Positions 37,010-45,389 are shown, counted from the first letter of the stretch. The stretch is DNA of 64,000 nucleotides from Comamonas halotolerans (GCF_030162935.1 NZ_JASAUZ010000012.1:248001-312000); one strand, 5' to 3'. The notes: generated from the sequence alone by a model not told the origin. Numbers and translations are program-made.

Positions 37010-38011
37010 TTAAAACGGTGCTTCTTCCGGATTGCTGTCTTCTGGTGCGCTCTGGGGACCAGTTACCGCCCCTTTGCCTGCCACGCGCACCGCCAGCGTT
37101 TCAGATGATGCGGGCTGACCAATTTCGGTGCGTCCTTCCCCGCCCAAGGCTTCAATCAAGTCAGGAATCAACCTGGACAGCTCGCCTGTGGCAATCGCCA
37201 CGTCAGTATCAAACCCCCCTTCGTCCCCGGCTTGATCAAGCACCGTATCGGTGAAACTAATCTTTTTGATCTGCAGACTATCTGTCAGCACAAAGCTGAC
37301 ACGATCATCCCAGGTCATGGCCAGTTTGGTGGGCAGCTTGCCGTGCTCCACATGCTGCTTGACCTCGTCAATATCCAATGGATGACGGGCATAGCGCACC
37401 ACAGCTTTGGACTCATCGGCCGCCTTCAGCTCGCACTCGCGGTCAATGCTGAATCCCGCAGGAGCTTCCTGTGTGAGCAGCCAGTGGGCCATGGCAGCCT
37501 GTGCGCTGGTCTGGGTGTCAAGCAGAGCCACACCAAAGCCTTTGAGACTTTCCACAAGCAAGGTCACCACCTCATCGGCTTTGCCTTGAGCGCCCGTATC
37601 CAGTACCAGGAATTTCGCCTGAGGATCTATCCACACCCACATGCTGCTTTGCTTGGTGAATGCCATGGGCAGCAAGTCCAACTTGGCTTCATCCTTGAGG
37701 TCGCGTTTTTCCTTTTTCCCAGGTTTGCGCCCGAACTCTTTCTCAATGGCATCGGCCTTTTCCTGCACCTTGCGATTGAGCACGCTGGCCGGAAGCATCT
37801 TGGATTCGCTCATATAGCGCAGAACCCATTGTCCTCCTACGCTTTCAGCCAGCAGGCCATGTTCTTCTCCGCGTGGGGGCACCCAGCCTGCCGATTGTTC
37901 CTGCGTGGCACCACAGGCCGTGAAAGGCGTTTTTTGCAGTGCTTCTTCGACTTGCTCCAGGGAGCCTTCCCATTGCTCCGCCATGCGGTACACGATCATG
38001 TTCTTAAACAC
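37010..38011 (-). CDS. rdgC: Recombination-associated protein RdgC
   Basis: 333-aa nucleoid-associated ring-forming DNA-binding protein that limits RecA activity at forks. Family wording includes VFKNMIVYRM at the N-terminus, YMSESKMLPASVLN near 75 and WDDRVSFVLTDSLQIKKI near 235. I place the start at the GTG at 38011 because RdgC begins with (M)FKN and a GGTGA ribosome site lies 4 nt before it. The ATG at 38062 would add 17 unrelated residues. It lies about 1.1 kb from the proposed origin. Confidence 0.93.
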   Translation of the reverse strand: MFKNMIVYRMAEQWEGSLEQVEEALQKTPFTACGATQEQSAGWVPPRGEEHGLLAESVGGQWVLRYMSESKMLPASVLNRKVQEKADAIEKEFGRKPGKKEKRDLKDEAKLDLLPMAFTKQSSMWVWIDPQAKFLVLDTGAQGKADEVVTLLVESLKGFGVALLDTQTSAQAAMAHWLLTQEAPAGFSIDRECELKAADESKAVVRYARHPLDIDEVKQHVEHGKLPTKLAMTWDDRVSFVLTDSLQIKKISFTDTVLDQAGDEGGFDTDVAIATGELSRLIPDLIEALGGEGRTEIGQPASSETLAVRVAGKGAVTGPQSAPEDSNPEEAPF

Positions 38012-38287
38012 GCAGTCACCTTTTCTCAATGCATCCAATAAAAACCAAGGCTGACACACCACATACCGTGCATCAGCCCTAAAAGTGAGTGAGCGACTAA
38101 TTCACGCTCCAAGAGCGTTTTAACGCAAAAGCGCGCAGTATTGGTGCCTGTGCGTACGCTCAGCTTTGTATTACTTTACACAGCAGCAGCAAAGCCTCAC
38201 GAACGCCTTACATAGTGCCTTCAAACTTGCATCCATGGACACAGCAATCGCTGGTCCAACAACAACACTGCTTGAAAGGAGCTTGTT
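38012..38287. other. Divergent promoter region rdgC / spy-like
   Basis: 276 bases between divergent genes with no open frame that looks coding. A ribosome site (GAAAGGAG) lies just upstream of the ATG at 38288. I see no clear operator. Confidence 0.4.
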
Positions 38288-38866
38288 ATGGCAATCTTCC
38301 AACGTACTTTGACCGCTGCTGTCGCCGCTGCTGCACTGGCTGGCACTTTTGCCATCCAAGCCCATGCCCAACCAGCACAGCCTCAAGCCACAGCTGCTAC
38401 GGCAGCAACAGCGCAAGCGCAACCTCGCTTTCGTGGCCAGCCGCCTGCAGACTTTGCCAAGTTGCATGCAGCACGTACCGAGCAGCTGAAAACAATTTTG
38501 CAGATTCAACCCAACCAGGAAGCTGCCTGGGACAAATACGTCAAGGCCATTACGCCCGAACCCCGTAACCTGGCCAATGCTGAGCGCCCAGACCTGCGCA
38601 ACATGACCACACCTGAACGCCTGGATCTCAAACAAAAGCTACGCACTGAGCGTATGGCGAAAGTCGTGCAGCGTGAGCAAGCAACACTCAGTTTTTACAA
38701 TAGCCTCAGTTCAAGCCAACAAAAAGCATTTGATGCCCTGAATGCAGAGCGACGCGGTATGCACAAAGCCGGCAACGGACAGCGTTTTGATAACAAGCGT
38801 GGTAATCGCAATGGTTATGGACCAGCAGGTTTCCGTATGGCGCCCCCCTCCTCACCTGCCGCATAA
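38288..38866 (+). CDS. Spy/CpxP-like (LTXXQ-type) periplasmic protein
   Basis: 192-aa exported protein. The signal peptide covers about residues 1-28 (cleavage after QAHA). An Ala/Gln-rich linker is followed by alpha-helical repeats typical of the Spy/CpxP family, including LKTILQIQPNQEAAWDKY and a degenerate LTXXQ motif (LSSSQQKAFDAL). The C-terminal tail is basic and Gly/Asn-rich. Such proteins act as periplasmic chaperones or envelope-stress sensors. A strong terminator follows. Confidence 0.8.
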   Translation: MAIFQRTLTAAVAAAALAGTFAIQAHAQPAQPQATAATAATAQAQPRFRGQPPADFAKLHAARTEQLKTILQIQPNQEAAWDKYVKAITPEPRNLANAERPDLRNMTTPERLDLKQKLRTERMAKVVQREQATLSFYNSLSSSQQKAFDALNAERRGMHKAGNGQRFDNKRGNRNGYGPAGFRMAPPSSPAA

Positions 38867-38890
38867 AACGCAGCACCACCGCTTCAACAA

Positions 38891-38913
38891 GCAGGCTTCG
38901 GCCTGCTTTTTTT
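38891..38913 (+). terminator. Rho-independent terminator of the spy-like gene
   Basis: GCAGGC TTCG GCCTGC with a UUCG tetraloop and seven T. It closes the last gene to the left of the proposed origin. Confidence 0.95.
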
Positions 38914-39121
38914 ATGTCTGTGCATTGGCATATGAAAAGATCTTTTCTTTGTGCACAACCCCTGTCACGCGTTGCTTGACTGTGTGTATCTGATCCTTCA
39001 TCGGTACAGGCCATGTCTGTCTGAATGCCGGCCAGATCAATCAGACCATGGCAGCTCCCGCCAGCGGTGTGCTTCACTGCCTGCATAGCCTTGTGCGAGT
39101 TACAAGCAGAAAACCAATACA

Positions 39122-39134
39122 AATCAAAAACTTG
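39122..39134 (+). promoter_or_regulatory. Possible IHF site at the left edge of the origin
   Basis: AATCAAAAACTTG fits the IHF core WATCAANNNNTTR. The motif is short and easily found by chance in AT-rich DNA. Confidence 0.3.
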
Positions 39135-39311
39135 CATTGGATTGACTCAGATCAATGTAACCCAAGACTGTTCCTGAAACTCAGTTACAAAAGATTTTTT
39201 CTCTCATTTTTGTAACGCAGTTACTGATGGACTGCCACTTCAGAATCTGCTCATTCTCCTGTCTTGAGCAATGTGCATAACCTTGTTCCCAAAAAAAGGA
39301 TAACCAGACAC

Positions 39312-39320
39312 TTATCCACA
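39312..39320 (+). promoter_or_regulatory. DnaA box, perfect
   Basis: TTATCCACA, identical to the high-affinity consensus. No trio tract follows it. Confidence 0.9.
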
Positions 39321-39430
39321 GAAGCTGGCCATCTCTGCAGCTTGTACCCAAATGCGAGACAAGCCATACCTGTCTTGGAGCACAGACTTTGCGTCTCGCT
39401 AATTCATTGAATTGAAAAACATTTTTCGCC

Positions 39431-39439
39431 TTATCCACA
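39431..39439 (+). promoter_or_regulatory. DnaA box, perfect (unwinding module A)
   Basis: TTATCCACA, followed after a 14-nt GC-richer spacer by the trio tract at 39454. Confidence 0.93.
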
Positions 39440-39453
39440 AGACAGTCCGAGGC

Positions 39454-39471
39454 TTACTATTACTACTAATT
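39454..39471 (+). promoter_or_regulatory. DnaA-trio-like tract A
   Basis: TTACTATTACTACTAATT: consecutive CTA/TTA triplets (3'-GAT/AAT on the complement) leading into AT-rich DNA, the expected position and phase for a DnaA-trio. Confidence 0.8.
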
Positions 39472-39721
39472 AAAAATGGAATACATAAGGAATAACAACC
39501 ACGCGAAAAAATTCGCGTCACCATGTCGCCATAAAAATCATTCCTGCCTGTTTTTTAAGCATTTTTATGTTCCGCTGCTTCTTCGAAATGTTCACATAGG
39601 TGCTCATCGTGTTGGTAAATTGCTCTTTAAAACTTATTCACATCAATTTTTATAGCAATAAATCTTTTCTTATCAATGAGTAGAGCAATAAAACAAAGTT
39701 ACATCACTGTGGTGATGGAGA

Positions 39722-39730
39722 TGTGGATAG
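39722..39730 (-). promoter_or_regulatory. DnaA box, one mismatch
   Basis: CTATCCACA on the minus strand. It faces the box at 39750 within an imperfect palindrome. Confidence 0.7.
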
Positions 39731-39749
39731 ATCTCTTTGAAACATAGAG

Positions 39750-39758
39750 ATATCCACA
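39750..39758 (+). promoter_or_regulatory. DnaA box, one mismatch
   Basis: ATATCCACA; mirror partner of the minus-strand box at 39722, with TCTCT/AGAGA arms between them. Confidence 0.7.
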
Positions 39759-39867
39759 GAGATTTAAAAAATTGGAAGTTATCCCTGAACGCGTGACATC
39801 AGAAACAGGGTATGACCCACATGCTTGATCATTCATCAAGTACTTGAAATCAGGTAGCTAAATGAAG

Positions 39868-39876
39868 TTATCCACA
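39868..39876 (+). promoter_or_regulatory. DnaA box, perfect (unwinding module B)
   Basis: TTATCCACA, followed after exactly 14 nt by the trio tract at 39891. Confidence 0.93.
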
Positions 39877-39890
39877 GATCAAGGCATCAC

Positions 39891-39909
39891 TTACTACTAC
39901 CTACTATCC
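39891..39909 (+). promoter_or_regulatory. DnaA-trio-like tract B
   Basis: TTACTACTACCTACTATCC: repeated CTA triplets with one extra C, running into TTATTCAAAATAAAAAAG. Same orientation and same 14-nt spacing to its DnaA box as tract A. Confidence 0.8.
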
Positions 39910-40119
39910 TTATTCAAAATAAAAAAGAAGAAGTCAAAGAAGAAGATGACAAGAATTCCAAACCCAAAGACTGTTCAAGCAAGTGCTTGTCAAATATTGA
40001 AATACGTCGCTCAATCTGGATGAGGATGTCTTTCTAAAAGGGATACTGGAAGAGGTGACTCTGAAAACATCTTTTCATGCACCTTGCATGATGGAACACA
40101 GTTATCCGTGTCCTGAGGA

Positions 40120-40128
40120 CTATCCACA
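40120..40128 (+). promoter_or_regulatory. DnaA box, one mismatch
   Basis: CTATCCACA, 16 nt from the perfect inverted box at 40145. Confidence 0.7.
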
Positions 40129-40144
40129 GAAAGTTATTAACGAC

Positions 40145-40153
40145 TGTGGATAA
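40145..40153 (-). promoter_or_regulatory. DnaA box, perfect, inverted
   Basis: TGTGGATAA on the + strand, i.e. TTATCCACA on the minus strand. It marks the right edge of the box cluster and is oriented toward the others. Confidence 0.9.
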
Positions 40154-40312
40154 GTGCCCTGCCCATGAATTCGTCGAATGAAAACTCGTTCAAAAAAATT
40201 CAATGATCTTTTAAGTACCTGCTTTTAAAGGCAAACGCTGTATTTCAAAAAGGAGAAAGAAATAATCAAGCTTTTTTCTTACAAAGCCCGGATAGATAAG
40301 CACTTAACGCTA

Positions 40313-41269
40313 TCAATTCGATGAATGATGGCCTGGTAGCCTGCGACGAGGCGTGCTGGGCGCTTCTGCCAACATGGCTGCACTGCGTGCATGTGCTGCC
40401 TGGATCAGCGGAGAAATGAGCTGCGCCTCGGGCAGGTTGTGCCAGTAACGCCGAGGCATTTCCTTGCACATGGCCGCCACTTTGAGACGGGCTGGATTGA
40501 AGATATGTGCGTAGTAGGTCAGCCATAGAGCCTCTCCAGCGTCCGCAGCAGGTGCTTCACTGACCTGGGCACCAGGTCCCCAGCTTAAAACGCCTGTGCG
40601 GCCTCTGAGAGGCTTTAAGGCATGGTCAGCTTGCACACCATGTATTGTCAGAACATCCACATCCCTTGCCAGGGGCCACCAGCGCAGACAGCATTGAGGC
40701 GTCAGAATGGCCCAGCGCATATTGGCAAAGCGTTGCACAAAGAACGGGGCTGCGGCTTGAACAATATGGTGTTCAGGCTCAAACCAGGCCACATGCAAAG
40801 GTCCGGTTCCATCGCTTGGAGCATCGTCCATGGCAACGGGACGAAAGCGCACAAAGGCGTGCATTTTGTGCACTTCACGGCGCACAGCCTTGACCCACTG
40901 TTGCACTTGCACGCGGTCAGGATCCAGCACATCGTGACGTAGACCAGGTTCATGCTGCATGCGCCATAGCAAGCGATACAGCAGCGCAAAACGTTCGGGG
41001 GCATTGTTGAGCAAGCATTGCTCGGCGGCAGCCATGAACCAGCGAGGCACCGTCAATGTGGGAACGTCTGTTTGCGTGGGCTGCAAGTTGCGGGGCTGCG
41101 TGACCAGCGGTTCGGGCGCAAAGAGATCGGGGTTGCGGCGCTGTGCGTCTTCGGTCAGCCACTCCACGAGATGGGGAGGGCGCTGTTGTGCCCACAGGGC
41201 TTTGGCCAAACTGCGCCAGTGCTCAAAATCGCTGCCATCGCCGGGCAAGATCAGGGACAGACGGGTCAT
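40313..41269 (-). CDS. DUF4130 / TIGR03915-type putative DNA repair protein
   Basis: 318-aa protein resembling the family encoded next to the UDG-linked radical SAM enzyme. Family-like segments include RFALLYRLLWRMQHE near residue 92, RREVHKMHAFVRFRP near 130, FEPEHHIVQAAAPFFVQRFA near 165, and LWLTYYAHIFNPARLKV plus KEMPRRYWHNLPEA near 255-285. In many Proteobacteria this domain is fused to a C-terminal uracil-DNA glycosylase-like domain; here the protein stops soon after residue 300 with a basic tail (TPRRRLPGHHSSN), so the glycosylase part is absent. It is 6 bp downstream of the radical SAM gene in one operon and its 3' end borders the proposed origin. Confidence 0.82.
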   Translation of the reverse strand: MTRLSLILPGDGSDFEHWRSLAKALWAQQRPPHLVEWLTEDAQRRNPDLFAPEPLVTQPRNLQPTQTDVPTLTVPRWFMAAAEQCLLNNAPERFALLYRLLWRMQHEPGLRHDVLDPDRVQVQQWVKAVRREVHKMHAFVRFRPVAMDDAPSDGTGPLHVAWFEPEHHIVQAAAPFFVQRFANMRWAILTPQCCLRWWPLARDVDVLTIHGVQADHALKPLRGRTGVLSWGPGAQVSEAPAADAGEALWLTYYAHIFNPARLKVAAMCKEMPRRYWHNLPEAQLISPLIQAAHARSAAMLAEAPSTPRRRLPGHHSSN

Positions 41270-41275
41270 GCGGCG

Positions 41276-42565
41276 CTAGAACAGGCTGGCCTGCACCGCT
41301 TGCGGTGCCATGGGTTGCACCAGTTTGCTGGCCAGCATGGGGTCATCCAGGCTGTGGCCTGGCTGCCAGCCCACACATTCAACAAACGGCAGGATTTTGT
41401 TTAGCGGAACTTTGAGCTGGTTGAGGTCATGCCGGTGCAGCAAACGCCAGCGACGGGCAGCCAGCAACTTGTCGACCGAGCGCACGCCAAGGCCTGGAAT
41501 GCGTAGCAGCATTTCACGTGGGGCAGTGTTGAGATTGACGGGAAAACGATCACGGTGTGCCAGTGCCCACGCAAGTTTCGGGTCGTGTTCCATGGACAGC
41601 ATGCGCTTGCCCTGCGGACCTTCGGGCACGATTTCCTGCGCCTCAAAGCCATAAAAACGCATCAGCCAATCAGCCTGGTAGAGGCGATGCTCACGCACCA
41701 GTGGTGGGGCGATCAGTGGCAATGCCGCACTGGCATCCGGAATAGGGCTGAAGGCCGAGTAATACACACGACGCAGACCATAACCGGTGTAGAGCTTGGA
41801 GCTGGTGAGGATGATGTCACCATCATCGGCTGCATCAGCTCCCACAATCATCTGTGTACTCTGACCACCGGGTGCATAGGCTTTGGGCTTGGCGGCCTGC
41901 GTGCTGCGTGTGCGCGGCATGGAAATGATGCGCGTCTTGGCGGCAGCCTGACGTTCCGCCCTGGAGGTGCTGATGTGATCGTGCAACTGCCCCATCGCAT
42001 GGTGGATGGTGGCGCTGTCTTTTTCGGGAGCCAGCTGGCTCAGGCCTTGTACGGTAGGCAGTTCAATGTTGATGCTCAGGCGATCGGCATACAACCCCGC
42101 TTCCGCCAGGATGAGCGGGTCTGCATCCGGTATGGTTTTGAGGTGGATATAGCCTTTGAATCCATGCTCCAGCCTCAGGCTGCGGGCGACGCCAACCAGT
42201 TGCTCCATGGTGTAGTCCGGGCTGCGAATGATGCCGCTGGACAGGAACAGCCCCTCAATGCAATTGCGCCTGTAAAAGTCCAGCGTCAGATTCACCACCT
42301 CCTGCACGCTAAAACGTGCGCGTGGAATGTTGGAGCTCACGCGGTTGACACAGTATTTGCAGTCGTAGATGCAGAAGTTGGTCAGGAGGATTTTGAGCAA
42401 GGACACACAGCGACCATCCGGTGTCCAGCTGTGACAGATGCCGTTGCCTGTGGTCGAGCCCATGCCTCCTGCTGCCGCATTGCGCTTGGCGCTGCCGCTG
42501 GAGGCACAGGAGGCGTCGTATTTGGCGGCATCCGCCAAGATGGCAAGTTTGTTTTGCAGTTCCAC
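41276..42565 (-). CDS. Putative DNA modification/repair radical SAM protein (TIGR03916 type)
   Basis: 429-aa radical SAM enzyme. The [4Fe-4S] motif CxxxCxxC is CIYDCKYC with cysteines at 65, 69 and 72. YLRTYT-type SAM-contact regions are replaced by FKGYIHLKTIPDADP, as in this family. A helix-hairpin-helix DNA-binding motif (LLRIPGLGVRSVDKLLAARR) lies near residue 360. The combination of radical SAM and HhH and the partner DUF4130 gene point to a role in DNA base repair or modification, but the reaction is unknown. Starts MELQNKLAILADAAKYDASC, the normal N-terminus. Confidence 0.9.
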   Translation of the reverse strand: MELQNKLAILADAAKYDASCASSGSAKRNAAAGGMGSTTGNGICHSWTPDGRCVSLLKILLTNFCIYDCKYCVNRVSSNIPRARFSVQEVVNLTLDFYRRNCIEGLFLSSGIIRSPDYTMEQLVGVARSLRLEHGFKGYIHLKTIPDADPLILAEAGLYADRLSINIELPTVQGLSQLAPEKDSATIHHAMGQLHDHISTSRAERQAAAKTRIISMPRTRSTQAAKPKAYAPGGQSTQMIVGADAADDGDIILTSSKLYTGYGLRRVYYSAFSPIPDASAALPLIAPPLVREHRLYQADWLMRFYGFEAQEIVPEGPQGKRMLSMEHDPKLAWALAHRDRFPVNLNTAPREMLLRIPGLGVRSVDKLLAARRWRLLHRHDLNQLKVPLNKILPFVECVGWQPGHSLDDPMLASKLVQPMAPQAVQASLF

Positions 42566-42703
42566 TGTATAAATATACAGCTATCTGAAATCCATTACTT
42601 CGATCACGGAATCTGGAGCGCAATTTTTTTATACACATCTGTCCTGTCTGGTCACAGGACATCACAGCGCTTGAGGGCTGGAAACTTCAGACAAGATTCA
42701 GTC

Positions 42704-42750
42704 AAAAAAAGGGCCTTTCCAAACACTCGGCAAAGAGGTTGAAAAGGCCC
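42704..42750 (-). terminator. Terminator of the PQQ dehydrogenase gene
   Basis: Inverted repeat GGGCCTTTTC / GGAAAGGCCC (minus strand) with a loop of about 25 nt followed by TTTTTTTG. It lies about 50 bp after the stop. Confidence 0.8.
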
Positions 42751-42799
42751 GGTTACCCACCAAGAGCAGCAGTTTTAAGCTACTGCGCTGGCATGTGGC

Positions 42800-45202
42800 T
42801 TACTTCCTGAGCTTGTAGGCAATAACGTAGTCGCCAGCCTTGGTGCCGATGGAGCCGTGACCGCCTGCCACCAAAACCACCGTCTGTTCACCTTGGCTGT
42901 TCAGATACGTCATGGGGGTGGCCTGACCACCGGCGGGCAGACGCACGTCCCAAAGCACATCGCCAGTGGCAACGTCATAGGCCCGGAAGTTGTCGTCGAC
43001 TGCCGCGCCCAGGAAGGCAACACCAGACGCCGTCATCAAAGGACCACCAATGCCGGGGACGCCGATCTTGACGGGCAGCGGAATGGGCGACAGGTCGCGA
43101 ATGGTGCCATTGCGATACTGGTACGCGATCTTGCCGGTTCGCAGGTCGGCAGCAGCCACTGTTCCCCATGGTGGCGTCTGGCAGGGCACGCCCAGGGGCG
43201 ACAGGAAGGGGTGCATCTTGACGGCATAGCCTGCGCCTTCATTGGCGTTGATTCCTTGCTCGCCCAGGTTCATCACGGTGTCACCCTTGAGTTCGCTACG
43301 AGGAATCAATGTGGACACGAATGCCAGGTAAGTGGGCATGCCAAACATCACTTGGCGTTGCGGATCCACGGCCACAGAACCCCAGTTGAAGGTACCGAAG
43401 TTGCCTGGGTAGACCAAGGTGCCTTGCAGCGATGGTGCGGTGTAGCGGCCTTCGTAGCGCAATTGCTTGAACTGGATGCGACACATCATCTGGTCGATCA
43501 GGCTGGCACCCCACATGTCCGCTTCAGTCAGCTTGGGTGGCTCGAAGCTCAGTGCAGACACAGGCTGTGTGGGGACGGTGTGCTCGCCCGGAACGTCGGT
43601 GCCTTGGGGGGCCGCACGCTCGGTCACTGCGTGGATGGGCATGCCGTCGCGGCGATCAAGCACATACACGTCACCTTGCTTGGTAGGCAGCACAAGCGCT
43701 GGTGTGCGGCCTTTTTCCAGGTCCAGATCCAGCAGCACAGGCTGGGATGCCAGGTCCATGTCCCACAGGTCATGGTGCACAGTCTGATGGTGCCACTTGA
43801 GCTTGCCTGTTTTCAGATCCAGCGCCACGACAGCGGCGGTGTATTTTTCCTCATGTTCATTGCGATACTGCCCAAGTTGGTCAGGTACGCGATTACCCAG
43901 CGGCACATAGACCAGACCCAGTTCTGCGTCAGCAGAGAACACAGTCCAGCTGTTGGGCGACGAAGCCTTGTAAACCTGCGCAGGGTTGGCTGGATCAAAA
44001 GGTTCTGTTGCATCAGGATTGCCAGAGTCCCAGTTCCAGAGCAGCTTGCCGGTGTGCACGTTGTATGCACGGATCACGCCCGAGGGCGATTCCACTGCGT
44101 AGTTGTCGTTCACCGAAGCGCCGATCACCAAGGTTTCGCCAACGATGACAGGAGGCGATGTGGGGTTCAGGTAACCAGGCTGCTTGTTGGGCATGTTGTG
44201 CGTCAGATCAATCGCACCTTTGTCACCAAAGTCTTCACACAGAGCACCGGTTGCTGCATCCAGCGCATACAGCCTGGCGTTGGAGGAAGGCAGGAAGATG
44301 CGGTTCTGGCACATGCCAGCATTCCTGGCTGCTGCTACTCCAACTTCTGCCAATGGTGCAACAGGGGCTTGCAGAGCCGCTGCAGACACGGGGGAGGGGG
44401 CTGCGCCGCGGAAGAAGGCCACACCACGGCAAGTCTGATGCTGGCGGTTGGGCTCCAATCCAACCTTAGGGTCAAAGCGCCATTTTTCAGCACCTGTGTC
44501 TGCATCGAGAGCAATCGCCATGCTGTGCGGTGTACACAGGTACAGGCTGTCGCCAATCTTGATGGGCGTGGCTTGCGAGGTGGTTTCACCCACATCGCCA
44601 GGGCCTTTTTTGTCGCCGGTTTGAATTTGCCAGGCGACTTCAAGCTGGTTCACATTGGCGGGGGTGATCTGATCCAGTTTGGAGAAACGCTGGCCGTGGT
44701 GAGAGCCTGCATAGGCTTCCCAATCACCATCAGCCTGTGCGCTGTCGCCGGTTTTGGCGTCGGCGTTGACCACATCCATGGAAAGCCTGCCCGATGTTTC
44801 ATGCAAATGGAAAGGAATACCGATGAAGGCTACCACTGCAGACAGAATCGACGTAGCCAGCACAGGCTTGCCAGAAGTGAAAGGCAATTGACCTGCGGCA
44901 CCACGGCGGACTGCAGGAATGGCCAGGACAAAACCGATGATGGCAGGCAGACCCAGGCGGGTTGCCAGTGGCCACCAGTGCAATCCAGACTCCCACAAGG
45001 ACCAGACCAGCAGAATCATCGTCCATAGGGCATACAGAGGTGTCGCCCAGCTCCGGCGCTTGAGGATGCCCAGTGCAACTGCCAGTACAACGACACCGCT
45101 GAAGACATAGAAAGGGCTTCCGCCCAGGGCCAAAAGATATCCGCCGCCCAAGGTCAGCGGGATACCCAAAACAGCCAAAAGGATTAGTGAAAGGATGCGC
45201 AT
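42800..45202 (-). CDS. Membrane-bound PQQ-dependent dehydrogenase (glucose/quinate/shikimate family)
   Basis: 800-aa quinoprotein. The first ~140 residues have four or five transmembrane helices (ubiquinone contact). The rest is a periplasmic eight-bladed beta-propeller carrying PQQ: GDWEAYAGSHHGQRFSKLDQ near 165, TCRGVAFF near 265, HHDLWDMDLASQPVLLDLD near 475, and C-terminal LPAGGQATPMTY. It oxidises glucose to gluconolactone or quinate/shikimate to dehydro products, reducing ubiquinone. Which substrate cannot be decided; an aromatic-degrading Comamonadaceae host would favour quinate/shikimate (QuiA). The ATG at 45202 follows GAAGGAGGTGGCG. Confidence 0.88.
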   Translation of the reverse strand: MRILSLILLAVLGIPLTLGGGYLLALGGSPFYVFSGVVVLAVALGILKRRSWATPLYALWTMILLVWSLWESGLHWWPLATRLGLPAIIGFVLAIPAVRRGAAGQLPFTSGKPVLATSILSAVVAFIGIPFHLHETSGRLSMDVVNADAKTGDSAQADGDWEAYAGSHHGQRFSKLDQITPANVNQLEVAWQIQTGDKKGPGDVGETTSQATPIKIGDSLYLCTPHSMAIALDADTGAEKWRFDPKVGLEPNRQHQTCRGVAFFRGAAPSPVSAAALQAPVAPLAEVGVAAARNAGMCQNRIFLPSSNARLYALDAATGALCEDFGDKGAIDLTHNMPNKQPGYLNPTSPPVIVGETLVIGASVNDNYAVESPSGVIRAYNVHTGKLLWNWDSGNPDATEPFDPANPAQVYKASSPNSWTVFSADAELGLVYVPLGNRVPDQLGQYRNEHEEKYTAAVVALDLKTGKLKWHHQTVHHDLWDMDLASQPVLLDLDLEKGRTPALVLPTKQGDVYVLDRRDGMPIHAVTERAAPQGTDVPGEHTVPTQPVSALSFEPPKLTEADMWGASLIDQMMCRIQFKQLRYEGRYTAPSLQGTLVYPGNFGTFNWGSVAVDPQRQVMFGMPTYLAFVSTLIPRSELKGDTVMNLGEQGINANEGAGYAVKMHPFLSPLGVPCQTPPWGTVAAADLRTGKIAYQYRNGTIRDLSPIPLPVKIGVPGIGGPLMTASGVAFLGAAVDDNFRAYDVATGDVLWDVRLPAGGQATPMTYLNSQGEQTVVLVAGGHGSIGTKAGDYVIAYKLRK

Positions 45203-45274
45203 CACGCCACCTCCTTCAGACAAGCAATCAGATCTGCCATGGTTGAAATATGGTTTTTTCATGGAAAAGAAAAA

Positions 45275-45344
45275 ACGACCTACCGCTGACTAAGTCTGGT
45301 GCAAGTTCAAAAAACAGCAGTCAGCCAAAGCAGCGGTAGGTCGT
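45275..45344 (-). terminator. Terminator-like long hairpin in the PQQ dehydrogenase leader
   Basis: Perfect 14-bp arms ACGACCTACCGCTG / CAGCGGTAGGTCGT, 42 nt apart, followed on the minus strand by TTTTTCTTTT. It is 73 nt before the dehydrogenase start and about 300 nt after the dinG stop. It may end dinG transcripts or attenuate the dehydrogenase transcript. Confidence 0.7.
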
Positions 45345-45389
45345 CGGGAAGGTGATGATAGGAGGATTGAAAACAGCCTGCAGGAAAGT

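Larger units (their letters stand above)
39140..40262. other. Proposed chromosomal replication origin (oriC)
   Basis: Non-coding AT-rich block (hand count about 38% G+C over 39121-40260, clearly below the flanking genes). It contains four perfect DnaA boxes (39312, 39431, 39868, 40145) and three with one mismatch (39722, 39750, 40120). Two DnaA boxes are each followed after 14 nt by a TTACTAyTA tract of the DnaA-trio type, which is the basal unwinding arrangement. C exceeds G on the + strand in 39121-39660 (about 125:83) and is balanced in 39661-40260 (about 109:114), and flanking genes show C-rich + strand to the left and G-rich to the right. parABS lies about 10 kb away. dnaA, dnaN and gyrB are not in the window. 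Origin identity is inferred, not proven. Confidence 0.8.

Noticed and set aside
39181..39438. 85-codon minus-strand frame inside the origin-like block
   Set aside because: No ribosome site or recognisable protein; overlaps DnaA boxes and AT-rich DNA.
42857..45028. 723-codon + strand frame opposite the PQQ dehydrogenase
   Set aside because: Antisense shadow: no family-like motifs, no ribosome site, fully covered by the dehydrogenase gene.
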